DNA of 64,000 nt from Thozetella sp. PMI_491 (Eukaryota > Ascomycota > Sordariomycetes > Chaetosphaeriales > Chaetosphaeriaceae): assembly GCA_021432635.1 (NCBI GenBank), contig MU270023.1, positions 1-64,000 of the forward strand, given 5' to 3'. Under the pieces are notes generated by a model. The model was given only the letters and a program-made list of their open reading frames with translations. It was not told where the DNA came from and made no database searches. The translations under genes and the position numbers were made by a program. This document shows positions 1 through 12,036 of this stretch, in pieces (position 1 is the stretch's first letter; every line of letters begins with the position of its first letter).

Positions 1-254
1 AGGCGATACACTGGGAAACACTAGGTCTAAGCGAGAAGGTGTTAGGGAAAGAAAGCCCTGATACGCTTACCAGTATGAATAACCTCGCCATGGTACTCGA
101 AAGCCAGGGGAATTATACCGAGGCCGAAGCAATATTCCTGGAAACGCTGGCTCTAATGGAGTGTGTTTTGGGCAAGGATAACCCAGCAACAATTACTACG
201 AGGGATAATCTTAGACATCTATTGGAAACACAACTTGTAGCTGAAGTATTATGA
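1..254 (+). CDS. TPR (kinesin-light-chain-type) protein, 3' end only
   Basis: The frame is open from base 3 to the stop at 252-254, so this is the C-terminal piece (about 83 residues) of a gene that starts outside the window. Two tetratricopeptide units of the kinesin-light-chain type are visible; the core SMNNLAMVLESQGNYTEAEA is diagnostic, and the phrases VLGKESPDTL and VLGKDNPATI recur 42 residues apart. In fungi such repeats usually form the C-terminal arm of NB-ARC or NACHT STAND proteins that act in non-self recognition, or of stand-alone TPR proteins. The N-terminal domain lies outside, so the class cannot be decided here. The reading frame is intact with no internal stop. Confidence 0.85.
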   Translation, partial: AIHWETLGLSEKVLGKESPDTLTSMNNLAMVLESQGNYTEAEAIFLETLALMECVLGKDNPATITTRDNLRHLLETQLVAEVL

Positions 255-3200
255 CCATGGCTAGAAAATTCACCCACTTTTTGTTATTTACTTCTCATGT
301 CAGCTGCGAAGTACTCAGCTAGCAATGTCCATAATGCCCTTGTTATACTAGACCAGCCGCAAGTCAGGTGCCGGACACTCACCAGCAACCTATCTCTTAA
401 GGCCGCTTAGCACACACTTTAGAGCCGTTCCCAGGGAGGCAAACACGCCAGCCGAAGCAGGAGCTTGACTCATGAGGAAGAGGCTACCACAAATACATCC
501 GTGATGGGCTGGTACATGAAATTGCTAGTGGCAAGCCCTTGGATAATGTTTGCTTTGTACTGCCAGCCACGCAGTTGTATGCACCTAGATTCATGGCTAA
601 GAACCTAGGGAAAGCCATGGTCTATGCTTCCAGCAGTCGTAAGCGACATTATTTTCGGGAGGCCAAAGGAGTAGATCTATCTAATAAATATCTATCGTTG
701 GTATTAATATATAGTATATGTGTTTTTATTACACCGTTGGGAAGTGTGGGATGGGGCGCCCACAGTTCTCAAGTATATCGAGAGTGACGTGGATGCTCAC
801 AGGTGTGCCCAATGAATTACCCTTTCCCCTTGTGAATGAGACACACACACAATCACGCCGATCGTTTCTATGTCATGGAGATCCAATTGGCGCAGCAATA
901 TGTTCAAGATCGTAGGATGGGGGCCGCCGACGGTAGAGTGTAGCATAGGCGCCACATTTATGGCCCTCGCTGTGGAAACCGCGGACTTATGCACACCAAC
1001 ACAGTAGCCTACGCCGGGTTAACCATGCGACGCCAACATCGCATGTTACCGGTGATATCGTATTTGCGCAGTACGTAGTGTTATTTTGACACATTCTACT
1101 AGCATATGTTGAACGTTCTAGGCCGCCAGACTTAATTCACCATCTTTTTGACCAGAAACCGACCAGCGGGCGAGCTGCGCTGATATCTAGCGGGCCCCAG
1201 ATCGGTGCCATGCCGCGAGAACGGTGCCGAACGATGGCCGTCGGGGTGAGCGAATGGCTCTTCCCTCCTTGGTATGCGGATCGCCTAGGTAACCTAATTC
1301 CTCTATGAGCTGGAAAGAACAAGCTTGATCCGTCATGCCCATAGGTAGCTTCTCATGCACTCCAGTGGCCGGGGCGGGCCCGGGGTGGCGGTTGGAGCTA
1401 CGCCTTCCGCATACCCGTGCAGTTGTCTTTGTTTGGCGGGTTTCCGCGTATGCACTGATCTGAAGACATGATTTATATTATCTGATACACTATCGGGTCA
1501 GAACTTAGGCATAATATCCACGGCTTGCTCGGCGTTATAAAGTATGCCTATTGAGGTAGTACTAACACAAGCCAAGACTTTATTGAAGCACTAATCTTAG
1601 TTCTTAAGCGTTTTACTTAGATCAAGAGCATTTTACAAAAGATCGGCTGTCACTTTACAAAACTTAATCGGTACCTATGATGCTGGGTACTACTCTTACA
1701 TTTAGTATGTACGACGTAATGCCAGGTAGAGTAGTGGGCTTCTAATATCTGTGAGCAGCTCCCAGTCTTTGGCTGATGACATATTTATGGATATGTTCGC
1801 CAATGAACCTTGCAATCAAGATGCCTGGAGGAATACTGGCGAGGAATACTAGAGCCTAGTGGAAGTAGGGATGAGATGGAAATGTTGGAGAGCCTTCTTG
1901 GGCGACCGACTGATCCGGATGCTCTACTCTAGGGTTTAGAAGCCTTGTAATAAGCTAAGCTAATGAAGCCTAGGAGCAGTGCAGTACCTATTCATATTTG
2001 GCTAAGATGGGCTAGGTGTCGACTAGGCTTAGGTACTATTCCTATTTATGTGTTGAAGCAGCGATGGATCTGTAGTAGATGGAGTACCGGTGAGAATAAA
2101 CGCCGCGAATCGGAGCGCAGTTGGTACTGCCTTTAGCAGGAAATACAGCCTCGATGCAGGAAAATACAGGCTCATAACCTAGCTCACATAGCGCTCCTAT
2201 GGGACTCTTTCAGTCCAGTATTACCTCCGAGAACCATGTCCTCTAGCTCTTCCGGTCCGTCATAATATGGAGAGGAACGCACCAAGGTCCTGCTCTCTGC
2301 GCTGTGAACTGGAACCCCGACTTCGGACCTATCCTGACATCCTTGCCTCGCATGTGATCAGGCATCGCCACAGCCCTCCTCTTGCTTAGATCGGGCAAGG
2401 TAGCAGCCCGCCGTAGCGTGCTCACTGCTAATATGAGTGCCTCCTCGATCTCGAGTTTCCTTTCCATTTCAAGCTCGTTCATTGCTATTGAGTCAAGGAA
2501 ATGACATTCGAAGTCGCTGACGTATGGACGCGTCAACCGATGGGACGTGGCCATGGCAGTGGGCCTGTTAGATGTACACGTCGCCTTCAAAGCCTTCCAC
2601 TTCCAAGCATAACCGAAGGCGCATCATAAAGAATTTTCAATAATTACTAGGAACAGGGAGACGCAACAGGACATACCAGGTGAAACGAAACGAGAAGAGT
2701 AGAGAGCGATGTGACATGCTCTAGGGATCAAGGCCAGGGCAGCTCATGGCACCTCGTTACGGGAAAGAAAAAGGAGAAATCCGGTAAGCTAGCGATTCAT
2801 CGGATTTGGTGCTGGTTCGCGAGTCAGCCCGACACCTAAAGCACATGTGATATTGCGAGCAAATATATTCACGTTTTCAAGGCTAGATTAAAGAGGAGCC
2901 TGTCCTGTTCCATGCTTTGGGTTAGCGTCCGTGACTCGACAATACGACGCTGAATGACTCGCATGAAGCTCGTCTTCGCAATCGATTGGCTCGTCAAGTC
3001 CGGCCTCCAAGCTGCCGAGAATACCCCAAATCAACCGGGCCTGCATTGCATACGCACCGGCAGTCGCTCTCTACTTCCGCACTGCAGTCAAGGCCTTCGG
3101 TGAGTTTCCGCATGGATCACCCTGGCACTAGCTAAAAAGCCTCGAGGTTGAGGGTCCGGAGTCTACACAAATAGCTGGTTTAATCGTTAGTCGGAAACTT

Positions 3201-3634
3201 TGGGCAGCGATCTGGGCAGGAACAACTTCTACAACGTTAAGAGCTTTTGGGCTGAAATTCTACGCAATTGCTTCGTAGCTTGGCCTAGGTGTATTGCGTA
3301 AGTACACTGCTACCATTCCCAGCCTACAGAATGACCTAGACAAGCAAGTCCTTAGCTAATCTTTCCCTGCGCTATGTCCTGGGAAAATATTCTCTGTATG
3401 TGTCTAGCTAACAATTACTAGGAGGGGATGGTACTGTAGTTCTCTTGACACTCTTGACAAACTCTAATCCAGCCACCCTTGTGTGGTCCGGGCGCCGGTG
3501 CATGACTTTGCTGTTTGTTCTTGCCACCGAGATTATAATTGTGAATCAGCAGCAACAGTCGAAGTCTTCCCATTTGCTCTCTCACTCCCGATATCTCGAC
3601 CATTACCGGTGGCTGTTTGTTGCTTGACAAAATA
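255..3634. other. gene-free stretch, 3.4 kb
   Basis: Only short open frames occur (the longest is 115 codons, on the minus strand at 2243-2590), and none shows a recognisable domain, a signal peptide or plausible splice continuation. Local composition alternates between AT-rich (about 1480-1760) and mixed sequence. It could hold decayed mobile DNA, but I see no terminal repeats or transposase motifs. Confidence 0.5.
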
Positions 3635-5403
3635 ATGTATTCGAAACTGGTTGCTATGAATCCTCCTCTGCCGTCCTCGCTGCGGCGCGCCAACACGGCG
3701 TCTGACGATTCCACCCTCTACCGTCGCGAGTCTCCAGCCGCGACTATTGCTAGTATAATAATCGCTCTTGCGTCTATTGTCTCTCTGTCGTCTTTTCTGA
3801 GTATGTTCCTATGTGTCGCGACAAGCTGTGGATTTCGATGGATTCTCGCTGACGTTGCCGCAACTAACAGCACAAAAGATTCTCTCTGTAAAATCATGGC
3901 AGAGACTACCCCCGGGCCTCTGGCGTATGAAAACAGCTATTTCTCTATCCGGTGTCGATTTTTTTGCTAATCAGATGCTCAGTTGTGTTTGCAATATATG
4001 GCGACTCCCTCATCTTCGTGTTTGCTACGGAAATACTTCGAAACGGCCTCGGCATTGATTCCAATCTGGCCGTGTGTGATGCGGCCATACTTCTGTGCCT
4101 AGTATTCTATGTCTCCTCCAAGGTACTTTACACCTGGCTCTCGATCCTATCTCGTACCTGAATGTTAACCTAAATTCGGCCATTAGTTGGTCAGTACTCG
4201 TGAAAGCGAAACACTCCCGTCCAGTATCTTGTATTGATACCTAATTTAGTTGATATACATGTTTCTCGTCGAGAAAGCAGTGAGTTGGTAATGCAGTCGA
4301 CGACTTTGAGCGTGTCTCTGACCCTTCGTACCTCTTAGCACATCATTCAAGTCACGAAGCACCGGCGGATGCAGTCCAAGCTATACCTTTTCAACGCGTT
4401 TGGTTTACTTGGTATGACGTCTATGCTATCACTTTTCGGGTCGCAGTTAAATATCTAACCTCCTATCAAAGGGGCTTACATGGTTATCGTTATTCTCAAC
4501 TTTGTTTTGTTAGTTCCGATGATACACTTTGTGCAAAGGTCTCTCCTGCTAACAGTTCTGCTAGTCGCATTGCCCGCCTGCAGGACGGCCAGTGCATCAT
4601 TGGGATGCAGAAGGGCAGCATGATTCCCCTCATATCCTTCGATGTTCTCATCAATGTGAGTTTCTTTCCGGATCCTGGAATGCGATTTACTAACTGACTC
4701 CCTAGACCTACCTGACCGTTCTGTTCTTAATACCACTTCGTCGTCAGCTACCACTCCAGTCGCAATTTGATAGGTTAACTGGCTGACCATGTGTAGGGAC
4801 ATATGCCTTCCAAAGCGCCACACGTACTCGAGCAAATATCCAACTCCGCAGCATCGCAATGCGAACCTTCATTGGAACATTGTGCACATTGACAAGTAGT
4901 GTTGTGTATGCGCTTCCTTTGCCAGGGTATGGACTTGGGCTGACAGCGGCCTCTTGGCTCTAGAAATCTGACCGTTTTACTTGTTCTCGACGGAGAGCCG
5001 GGGTGGGTGTGCCTCTTGTGCTGTAATAGCGACAGTAAGTTCAATTGCGACATTGGATATACGTCCAAAAACCATTAGTACTGACAGCATATTGGCAGTA
5101 CTCTTCTCCTCGATCGTCATCCAATGGGTCACGCACAATGATCATACCGAACCGGCCGACGCACCGCTCAAACTTGACAAGGTCCAATGGGCCGGCCGAG
5201 GAGGGCGGCAAGAAAATCCCCCCAAACGGTCAAGTAAAGACGATCCAACGGAAGATACATTCAGTGTCCATCTCCGCCAGATTGTATCACTCCATTCCAT
5301 TGGACCAGGTTCATTGACGCTCAATGACCCTTCATCCCTTCTCTCGGAAAAGTTGGACTCGCCGAAGATCGAGGGCGCAATAAAAAAAAGAGAATCACTG
5401 TAA
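3635..5403 (+). CDS. fungal seven-helix membrane protein of unknown function, 11 exons
   Basis: Joining 3635-3800, 3871-3924, 3983-4122, 4250-4279, 4339-4411, 4472-4508, 4565-4655, 4706-4739, 4797-4905, 4964-5034 and 5099-5403 gives an unbroken 369-residue protein; all ten joins keep frame with GT-AG ends. The protein is a string of hydrophobic helices, with characteristic blocks LIFVFATEIL, AAILLCLVFYVSSKLIYMFL, LFNAFGLLGAYMVIVILNFV, GMQKGSMIPLISFDVLIN, MRTFIGTLCTLTSSVVNLTV and GEPGWVCLLCCNSDILFS, followed by a polar, probably cytosolic tail of about 85 residues. I recognise the pattern as a widespread uncharacterised Pezizomycotina membrane family with GPCR-like topology; no ligand or role is known to me. 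The start could be 3635 or the in-frame ATG at 3656. The donor of exon 8 may be 3 nt further on (4743). The exon density is high for a fungus, and several exons are only 30-40 nt. Confidence 0.82.
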
Positions 5404-6136
5404 CATATAGGATATAGGAGATTACGATCTACAGGCAATAAATTGGAGGGGGCTTTCACAATGTGCATATGGTCTCTAGAGGGGTGTAGGGGTTTCTAGT
5501 TCATAGAATCATAGGAAAAAATCTTCCAAGCTACAGGTATGTAGGTCAGGATGCGGTTTGGCATTTGCAAGAGCAGTGGTTGTTTCAAGATCCCTCAGTT
5601 GGAGCTAAGATTCCCTGCATTGTTGAGGCAATGCGGTTGCAGGGTGCTCAGCGCTGTTGCTCTGCTAATGTGTGCAGCACCAACGCCAGAGCATGTTGTG
5701 CTGGTGCTTGGCCTCCAACAGCGGCGGGAAGCCACCAGGAGGCAGCATGACGAGATTCTCCTTTCATAACAGACAACTATAATATTCAGCGACTTACAAA
5801 GCTCGCCAGATCAAAATTCAGCACGAGATTAACGACTCATGGAATACCCAGAACTTTCTTGAGGCGAAGAAAGAAGCCTTTAGTGTTATACGCGCCTTTA
5901 CCTCACACAGGCTGACACCTGCCTCGGTTATTTCATCGCAAGAGCGCAGGAGGCAAGTCAACTGCTCCATTTTCTGTCGTTCGATGCACTGCAACGTGAT
6001 TGCTATGGCCCGTCTGAGATACGTAGTGTATCTACAAAGCCCCTTTTATCTACCAATATGGATAGGTCTGACCATGGAACTCACCCAGAGCGCATGAACT
6101 TGCAAGAGCAAACCCCGCGAGCCACTCATGATATGC
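5404..6136. other. gene-free stretch
   Basis: This lies between the convergent ends of the seven-helix gene and the amine oxidase-like gene. The only open frame above 60 codons (5551-5769) has a serial GCTGTTG/CAGCA-rich composition and no recognisable domain. I see no gene here. Confidence 0.5.
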
Positions 6137-7653
6137 TCACCAACTACTGAGAATTCTCGTTATCAGGTCGTCATTAAACTTCCACAGCGTGGTCGAGAAG
6201 TCAATCGCGATCGCGTTCCCAGTAAACCAGGTCGACCGCTTGCCTTGCAGGCCGTACATCTGCGACATCCAGCCGGCGCGCATCTCTGCCGCCGAGACAC
6301 CATAACCGCCCGGCCCGTGATCAGACCAATCTAACACCTGGAGCTTCTCGCCCTGCAGGTTGGGCAGAGTCCCGGCGCCGGCCATCTTCTCCAAGTTGCC
6401 CTGCGCTACCGCCGCGGCGGCCTGCTCCGTGTACCGGTTGTAGTCAGGCCCACTTGTGCCGATACTGAAGGCACTGGTGTTGTTACCGTAGCTGGCAAAG
6501 CTGAGCACAAAGGGCGCGTCGAGGAACGAACTGTACGCGTGTTTCACGGCCACCTGTGGCATATTCCTCAATTGCACACCCTCGGGTAATTTTGAGTGCT
6601 TTACAACCGCGGTATGGTATCGGCCGTACTGCGGCTTCGAGAAATGTTCCTTCTCAGCCGCGTTGAGATCAAACGACGCGAGGTTCTCTCTGGTCGGTGG
6701 GATCGCAAGCAGCAACTTTTTGGCGTGGATCGTCTTTGTTCCTTTCTCGTTGCTTACAACGACCTTCACCCCAGTATCGCTCCGCTCGGTCGACATGACG
6801 GTGGTGTTGAAGAGAACATCGTTCCCAAGATGTGCGGCGATCTTGGTGTATAGTCCCTGGTTGCCGTCTTGGATATGGTAGTATGTAATCTTACCCAAGA
6901 AGACTTTGAGGTACGCAGGGGAGAAAGATTGCAGCACCGTGAGAGTCAGGGCGTTGCTGAAATTCCCGCGGGAGCCTACGCCACCTCCGGTACCTTCGAA
7001 GATACGGCCTAGCGCTGGCGTCGCGTTGTATTTGGCCGCGAACTCGCTAATTGGGAGGAGCAGGTCTGCGGGGATTTGGGGACCGGGTGGCAGATTCCAG
7101 AAGCCCGGCTCGACCATCTTGTCGTATCCATTGTCGACCAGCGCGTTATAGAAGTTCACCACCGCTGCCTGTTGGAGGGTGGCGTTGGGGGTAGTATAGT
7201 TTACAAGCGTCTGCCCGCTGCTGAAGTCCACGTAGCGGGTCGTTGTACTTCCTCTCGGGGCCAATCCTTGCACGAGAGTGAGGTTGAACCTGGCTATGAA
7301 GTCCATTGCATCCATGTACGGAAAATAGACCTGCACGCCAAAGTCACGGTAGGCTTTGGCCTCTGGGTCATAGTACGTGTCGACATGGCCGCCCTGTCCA
7401 CGCATTAGGCACGGCATCGTCTCTCGGCTGGTTAGAGTGGGCTACTAACCAGGATCGCCTCCCTCTCGATGAGGATGACGCTTTTGTTAAAGTCCTCCCG
7501 AAGGCGGACCGCGGCGTGGGAACCGGCCGCTCCTCCTCCCACGATTACGACATCTTTCTCAATCACGTCGGAGCAGCCAGAAAACGAGCCCCGGGCGGCG
7601 GAAATGGCGGCGGGGAAGCTGGCGAGCGCAAGGAGGATGGTATATGGCGCCAT
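6137..7653 (-). CDS. secreted FAD-dependent amine oxidase-like enzyme (beta-cyclopiazonate dehydrogenase-like)
   Basis: Two exons, 7653-7450 and 7393-6137, joined across a 56-nt intron (GTTAGT donor, CCTAAT branch region, ACAG acceptor), encode 486 residues. The N-terminus MAPYTILLALASFPAAISA is a good signal peptide, so the start at 7653 is preferred over the in-frame ATG at 7740. Residues about 32-60 form a Rossmann FAD-binding site (VVIVGGGAAGSHAAVRL, then an acidic end of strand 2, ILIERE). The splice join creates AILGGHVDTY, the second FAD-contact motif of the amine oxidase/protoporphyrinogen oxidase superfamily. The overall match is to the fungal group that includes beta-cyclopiazonate dehydrogenase, flavoenzymes that oxidise C-N or C-C bonds of small molecules. 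The C-terminal FAD segment WFTGNAIAIDFSTTLW is present, so the enzyme looks complete. No partner biosynthetic genes lie beside it, so the substrate is unknown. Confidence 0.85.
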
Positions 7654-9466
7654 GGGGACCAAGGTGTTGACTGCCGTGTAGTGGACGCACCGCCGCCCGT
7701 CCCGGAGGGCGCGAAGGCCTTTTGTATCCGCGCTGGTCATGATGGGGGTCCATCGATGGCCCCCAGCAGAGCAGCGAAGGCTCTTCTCGATTGTATGTAT
7801 GTATTGATATTATTCGAGATTATCCTGCTCCCGCACAGCGCGGGGTGCGTCTGCTGCCGAGAAGGCGGGTAAAAGTATGGGGGCGGGATCTCATAGAGGC
7901 TCTTGGCATGCTGACGGGCGATCAAAGAGCGGTATGTTGGTGGTAAACTCGCTACAAGGCGTTGCTGCATTGCAACTAACCCCGCCTTTCAGGGGAGCCA
8001 GCGCAGTTGTTGCTCCTGGCCAGGCCGTCCGACTGCAGCATTGGTGGTGCTGGAACCGTGTTGCTGGATCTCGGCTGATACGCTCCGCCAAAATTGCACC
8101 GAATTGCCAATACTTCCTCTGGCCCAGCCCATGCCTATGCCTCAAGAGCACCTATCCGATACCTATGCCAGCGCTCCTTAGGAGAACCTTTCCGTCTGTT
8201 CCCCTTCCGTTGGAACAGTTCTAAAGTTAAAATGAGCAACGGCAGGCTTTCCTAGTGGAAGCTATCAAGCAATACTAGAAACTAGTAGGTCAAAGTTATG
8301 CGGAGCGTCGGCTAAGGATGCCCCCACACACGGTGTCTAGCATGCAGTGGACCAAGGTTGTATTCGGGTTAAATCCGCATACAGAGAGGGGCTTCAGGCC
8401 AGGACTTCTGTCAATTAACTATGTGACGGAGATCCGGGGAACCCTAAGAGCCGCTTTAAGAAGAGCAGCACACAACAACCACACTGCCCTGGATAGAATG
8501 AGGAAGGCGGCGAGAGGTGAAATGTCGGAGCTGACTGCGAAGCGCAATTACCCCTTCCCCCCATTGCCCATCGGATTTACGAAAAGTTGATCGCAATTCC
8601 AGGTGCCCAGATGTGCGTGGAACATTTGGGGATCTGCTGAACTACAGAATTCACGTCACTCTCTGGAATATCTATACTTAGGTCATACGCAACAGCGCAA
8701 TGATGTAGCCTGGACAGAATACGGATAGAGGCGACCAGGAGTTCGTTTCACAGTGATCCATGGTCACTTTCCTTTGGAAACGCCCCATCCACGGGCCGGC
8801 CCTAGCCCAAAGATGACCAACCGCCCGAAATACGCAGGGTATCCTAGCTTGCCTGAGCAACCGGGACAAGGCTAACCCTAACCCTACATGCTCCCGATGC
8901 CCCGGTCCATTCGAACTAGGCCCAAGACTGTTGGTTCTGGGGAGAACCTTGGCAAAGAGTCTTCATTCCGCCTAACCGAAAAGCGCAAGCCAGCCGCATT
9001 TGAACAATAGCATTCATGATTGTCTCGGGATAAGCCGAGTATCTGTATATATGGGAGCATCAACAAACCACAATGGAGCGACTCACGACATTTAGCCTGC
9101 CAGCGAGCAGCCCTTTCTTGCACGTGCAAGTTGGGTCGCGAGCTCCGCAGCAGACCGACCGGGATTCCGGCGGCGCAGCCACGCGATCCACGGCGGCTGA
9201 GTTGGGGTTGGGGGCGGGTGCAGCGCGTAGGATCGGCCGAGGCCTTGGTGCTGCAGGGGCTGCGCAAGCAAGCGCCCGACGGTCAGCCTCGCGCATTTCG
9301 TGAACGTTGGTGACGTTTGCCGTGCAACTAAGCGCCCGGGGCGACGCAGCAGAGCCTCGCCTTAAAAATTAGTCTCGCGCCGGCTGGCCCGTCCTTCCTC
9401 GCTTTCTCCCTCTTCAGCCCAGTCCGTGTGATATCTCAATTGCCAAAGCGCGATCGCTCAGCAGGG
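7654..9466. other. intergenic stretch with divergent promoters
   Basis: This separates the minus-strand amine oxidase-like gene from the plus-strand DUF gene. GC-rich open frames at 8884-9313 overlap on both strands and look like composition effects. A two-unit AACCCT repeat occurs at about 8873-8885. The 150 bases before 9467 are pyrimidine-rich, consistent with the 5' leader of the downstream gene. I see no further gene. Confidence 0.5.
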
Positions 9467-10660
9467 ATGGCGACGCCTCCGATAACCGCGAATGCCCTGT
9501 CCCCCGCGCCCCCGAAGGGCCCGTCTCCCGCGCGGCCCTTCAAAGGGTTGACCAAGGAGCTAAGCAACTTGCTCAAACTCGACGAGAGGCCAATTACGCC
9601 GCCGCCTAATGGCTCCGAAAAGGAAGTCTCGCCGAAGAAATGGCTAAGCCCAGGCGCCTCGGCGAAGTCATACTTGCCCGGGCAGCCCCGCATCCGGCTG
9701 GATCCCTCCGGAGCCGCAGATCCAAACCAGGCCGAGCTGCTCAACTATCTGAACAAGTCCCTCCTCACCAAAGAGCTTGACGGAATCCTTCCGTTCATGA
9801 AATACGTCTTTGTATGTAGTGCGCCCGGCGGCTGATATGGAGCGACCGCCTCGCTGACGCCCCAATAGGTCCAGACGCCCTCGTACCGGCACATAATGCC
9901 CCTGCACCACCAGAAGGCCCACGCGCGCGACGTCGTTGTCAACGAGCTCCCCGGTCTGCACTTGGTGTGGTACTATGACCGCATCTTCATTAAGCCTATC
10001 CCCGCGTACTTCTACTCCCAGGCCTTCTGGGATTTCCTCGGCGAGACCGCCCCCGAGGCGTACAAAGCTGCCGTCGGCTTCATGCGCAGCTACTACTACC
10101 TCATCCAGTACGAGATCGACTTCGAGCAGGCCTGCAAGGAGAGCCTTATTCCGAAGAAGCCCGACGATAAGCACCCTACGTACGAGGAATACTGTGAATT
10201 CATCGCCCCCTTCAAGGACGTCGACGACGAGTTCGTCTGCCGGCGCTATCACTACGGGGAGCTACGCTTGACGCGTATCAACAAGGCAGCCACGCTCGCT
10301 AAGGGCCATTTGGCCTACTTCCACATCTACCCTCAATGGGGTTCAGTCTTGACTCATATCTTGGCCCCAGTCATCACCGTGTTCGCCGTGTCCTCGGTCG
10401 TGTTGAACTCGATGCAGGTTGCGCTGCAGGCCCAGCAGACCGACACGACAGATAGCAACAACGCTTGGATTGCATTCCAAGGCGCCTCGATCTGGTTCCC
10501 GGTAGTGGTCATCTGCCTCATCGCCGCCATTCTGGGACTGGGCATACTCGGCCTTATCGTCATGGGTGTAAAGGATCTGATCTGGGCGAAGACTGTCCGG
10601 CAGAAGAAGAAGAACGGAGACAGGGAGGCTGGCGAGAAAAGTCATGGATTGATATGGTGA
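9467..10660 (+). CDS. fungal two-helix membrane protein (resembles DUF6601 family)
   Basis: Exons 9467-9811 and 9869-10660, joined over a 57-nt intron (GTATGT donor, AATAG acceptor), give 378 residues. The first 80 residues are Pro/Ser-rich and low in complexity. The central part holds the conserved blocks YRHIMPLHHQKAH, LPGLHLVWYYDRIFIKPIP and AYFHIYPQWG. Two membrane helices follow near residues 275-300 and 325-349, and a basic tail KTVRQKKKNGDREAGEKS probably faces the cytosol. The HxxPLHxQ...LHLVWYxDRIFIKP signature belongs to a large uncharacterised fungal family that I believe is DUF6601; relatives are sometimes wrongly labelled subtilisin-like protease, and there is no protease motif here. 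The start at 9467 follows an in-frame run without another ATG. Confidence 0.8.
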
Positions 10661-12036
10661 CGGATGTACTCGGTCCAACGCTTGTTCGCACTGCGACAAC
10701 GCCAGATGATGATGATACGCTACAGGTTGACAGGATACTGCATCTGTAGCGACGACATGTTGTGTATTTTAAGGATACCTACCTCTTTGAGGCCTTTATG
10801 TTGCGTAACATGCGCCCGGAGTTGGCTGTTATTGGCCGTAATGATGAAGGATTTATATACTACCTGCTCCTCACTGCTGTTGCATTGCTGCTGCCCTAGC
10901 TAACAGCCGTGCCTCAGCCATTGCACATGTGTATGGATATTAAAACTAGGCATCCAGTGGGCTCACAACTATGTACCGTCACGCATCAAGCCTTGGTGTC
11001 TTGATTGGAAAGACCGCTGTGAGAGTGGTCCCTCGTCGTCACTTGTTCAAATGCACTTGTCGGATCTTGAAGGCTGAGCCGATTTCCGGGAGGCCCTACA
11101 GAGCCGTGTTCCGAGTGCCGTGAAAGACAGGCGCAGAAAGCCACATGCATGATTTGGCCTAGGCCAAGACCATAACTTTTCCGCAAAGGGAAATTCGCTC
11201 CGCCATCTGGCAGAGTGCGAGAAAACAAAATGTCACGTGTAGTAACTGCACATCAACCGATGTTGCCAGCAGAGCGCATTTCAGCCCCTCCGACCGGGGA
11301 GAATCGGCCGTAACCAATAAACAGGCATGAACTTATCTTTAGTAGGCCCAATTTGCGCCCGAAAACATCTATTTCTTGGGTTCTATGTGACTACTCATGA
11401 TGATCATTGGCTTCTATGCTTCTGAAATGCTGGCCGAATGGTTCCGATAGGCTACATCCTATGAATTATGTACAACGCGCCCCTAACCGTGCTAAATTAT
11501 CCTTGCTACAGGGGGAATGATGTGGGACAATGAGAACGAATTGCATGTATTTCGGAGCGTTTCCAGCTGAGGAGCCACCCACAGGGTTGTCGGGCTGGGA
11601 GAAGAAACGAGAGGGGCGTGAGCATAGATCTATCACCAAAGCATATTGGCTGTAATGACATTTCATGACTGGCAGGGCAACGGACGGATACAGCGAGTAA
11701 GGAAGATGAGCGGAAACATAAGACAAAAAGAAATGCATCTATCTCATTACAGTGGCTTATTACGGCCACTCTACTGGACCCGACGGAGGAGTGGCCAGCT
11801 CCGGCCGGAGACCACGAGGCTCTGCATCCCGCTATGCGAGTCGCCAGCCTAGGAGGGGAAGCTGGCTCCATGAGGCCTAGCTGCTGCAGTAGCGTCTCAA
11901 TATTGAAGTCACCCCATACTTGGCGTCGCGGAAGGACCATTACTCCCTTGCGGCGATAACTATCTTACTGCGTGTGGGAGGAGACAGCTGTCTCCTCCTC
12001 GAGTCAAAGACCTGCCGCCGGCCACTCCCCCAAGCA
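10661..12036. other. gene-free stretch
   Basis: Short open frames only; none is recognisable. The segment 11920-12036 is open in frame with the downstream lectin-like gene, but the ATG at 12037 begins the conserved-looking protein, so I treat the earlier part as leader. Confidence 0.5.

Noticed and set aside
2243-2590. 115-codon minus-strand frame in the first gene-free stretch
   Set aside because: No recognisable domain, no splice partners, and an isolated position; not enough to call a gene.
3952-3982. A 31-nt intron in the seven-helix gene
   Set aside because: An upstream donor at 3925 gives a normal 58-nt intron with a CTAAT branch site and keeps frame, so the short version is unnecessary.
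8870-8890. AACCCTAACCCT telomere-like repeat
   Set aside because: Only two units, far too short to mark a telomere or a fusion point.
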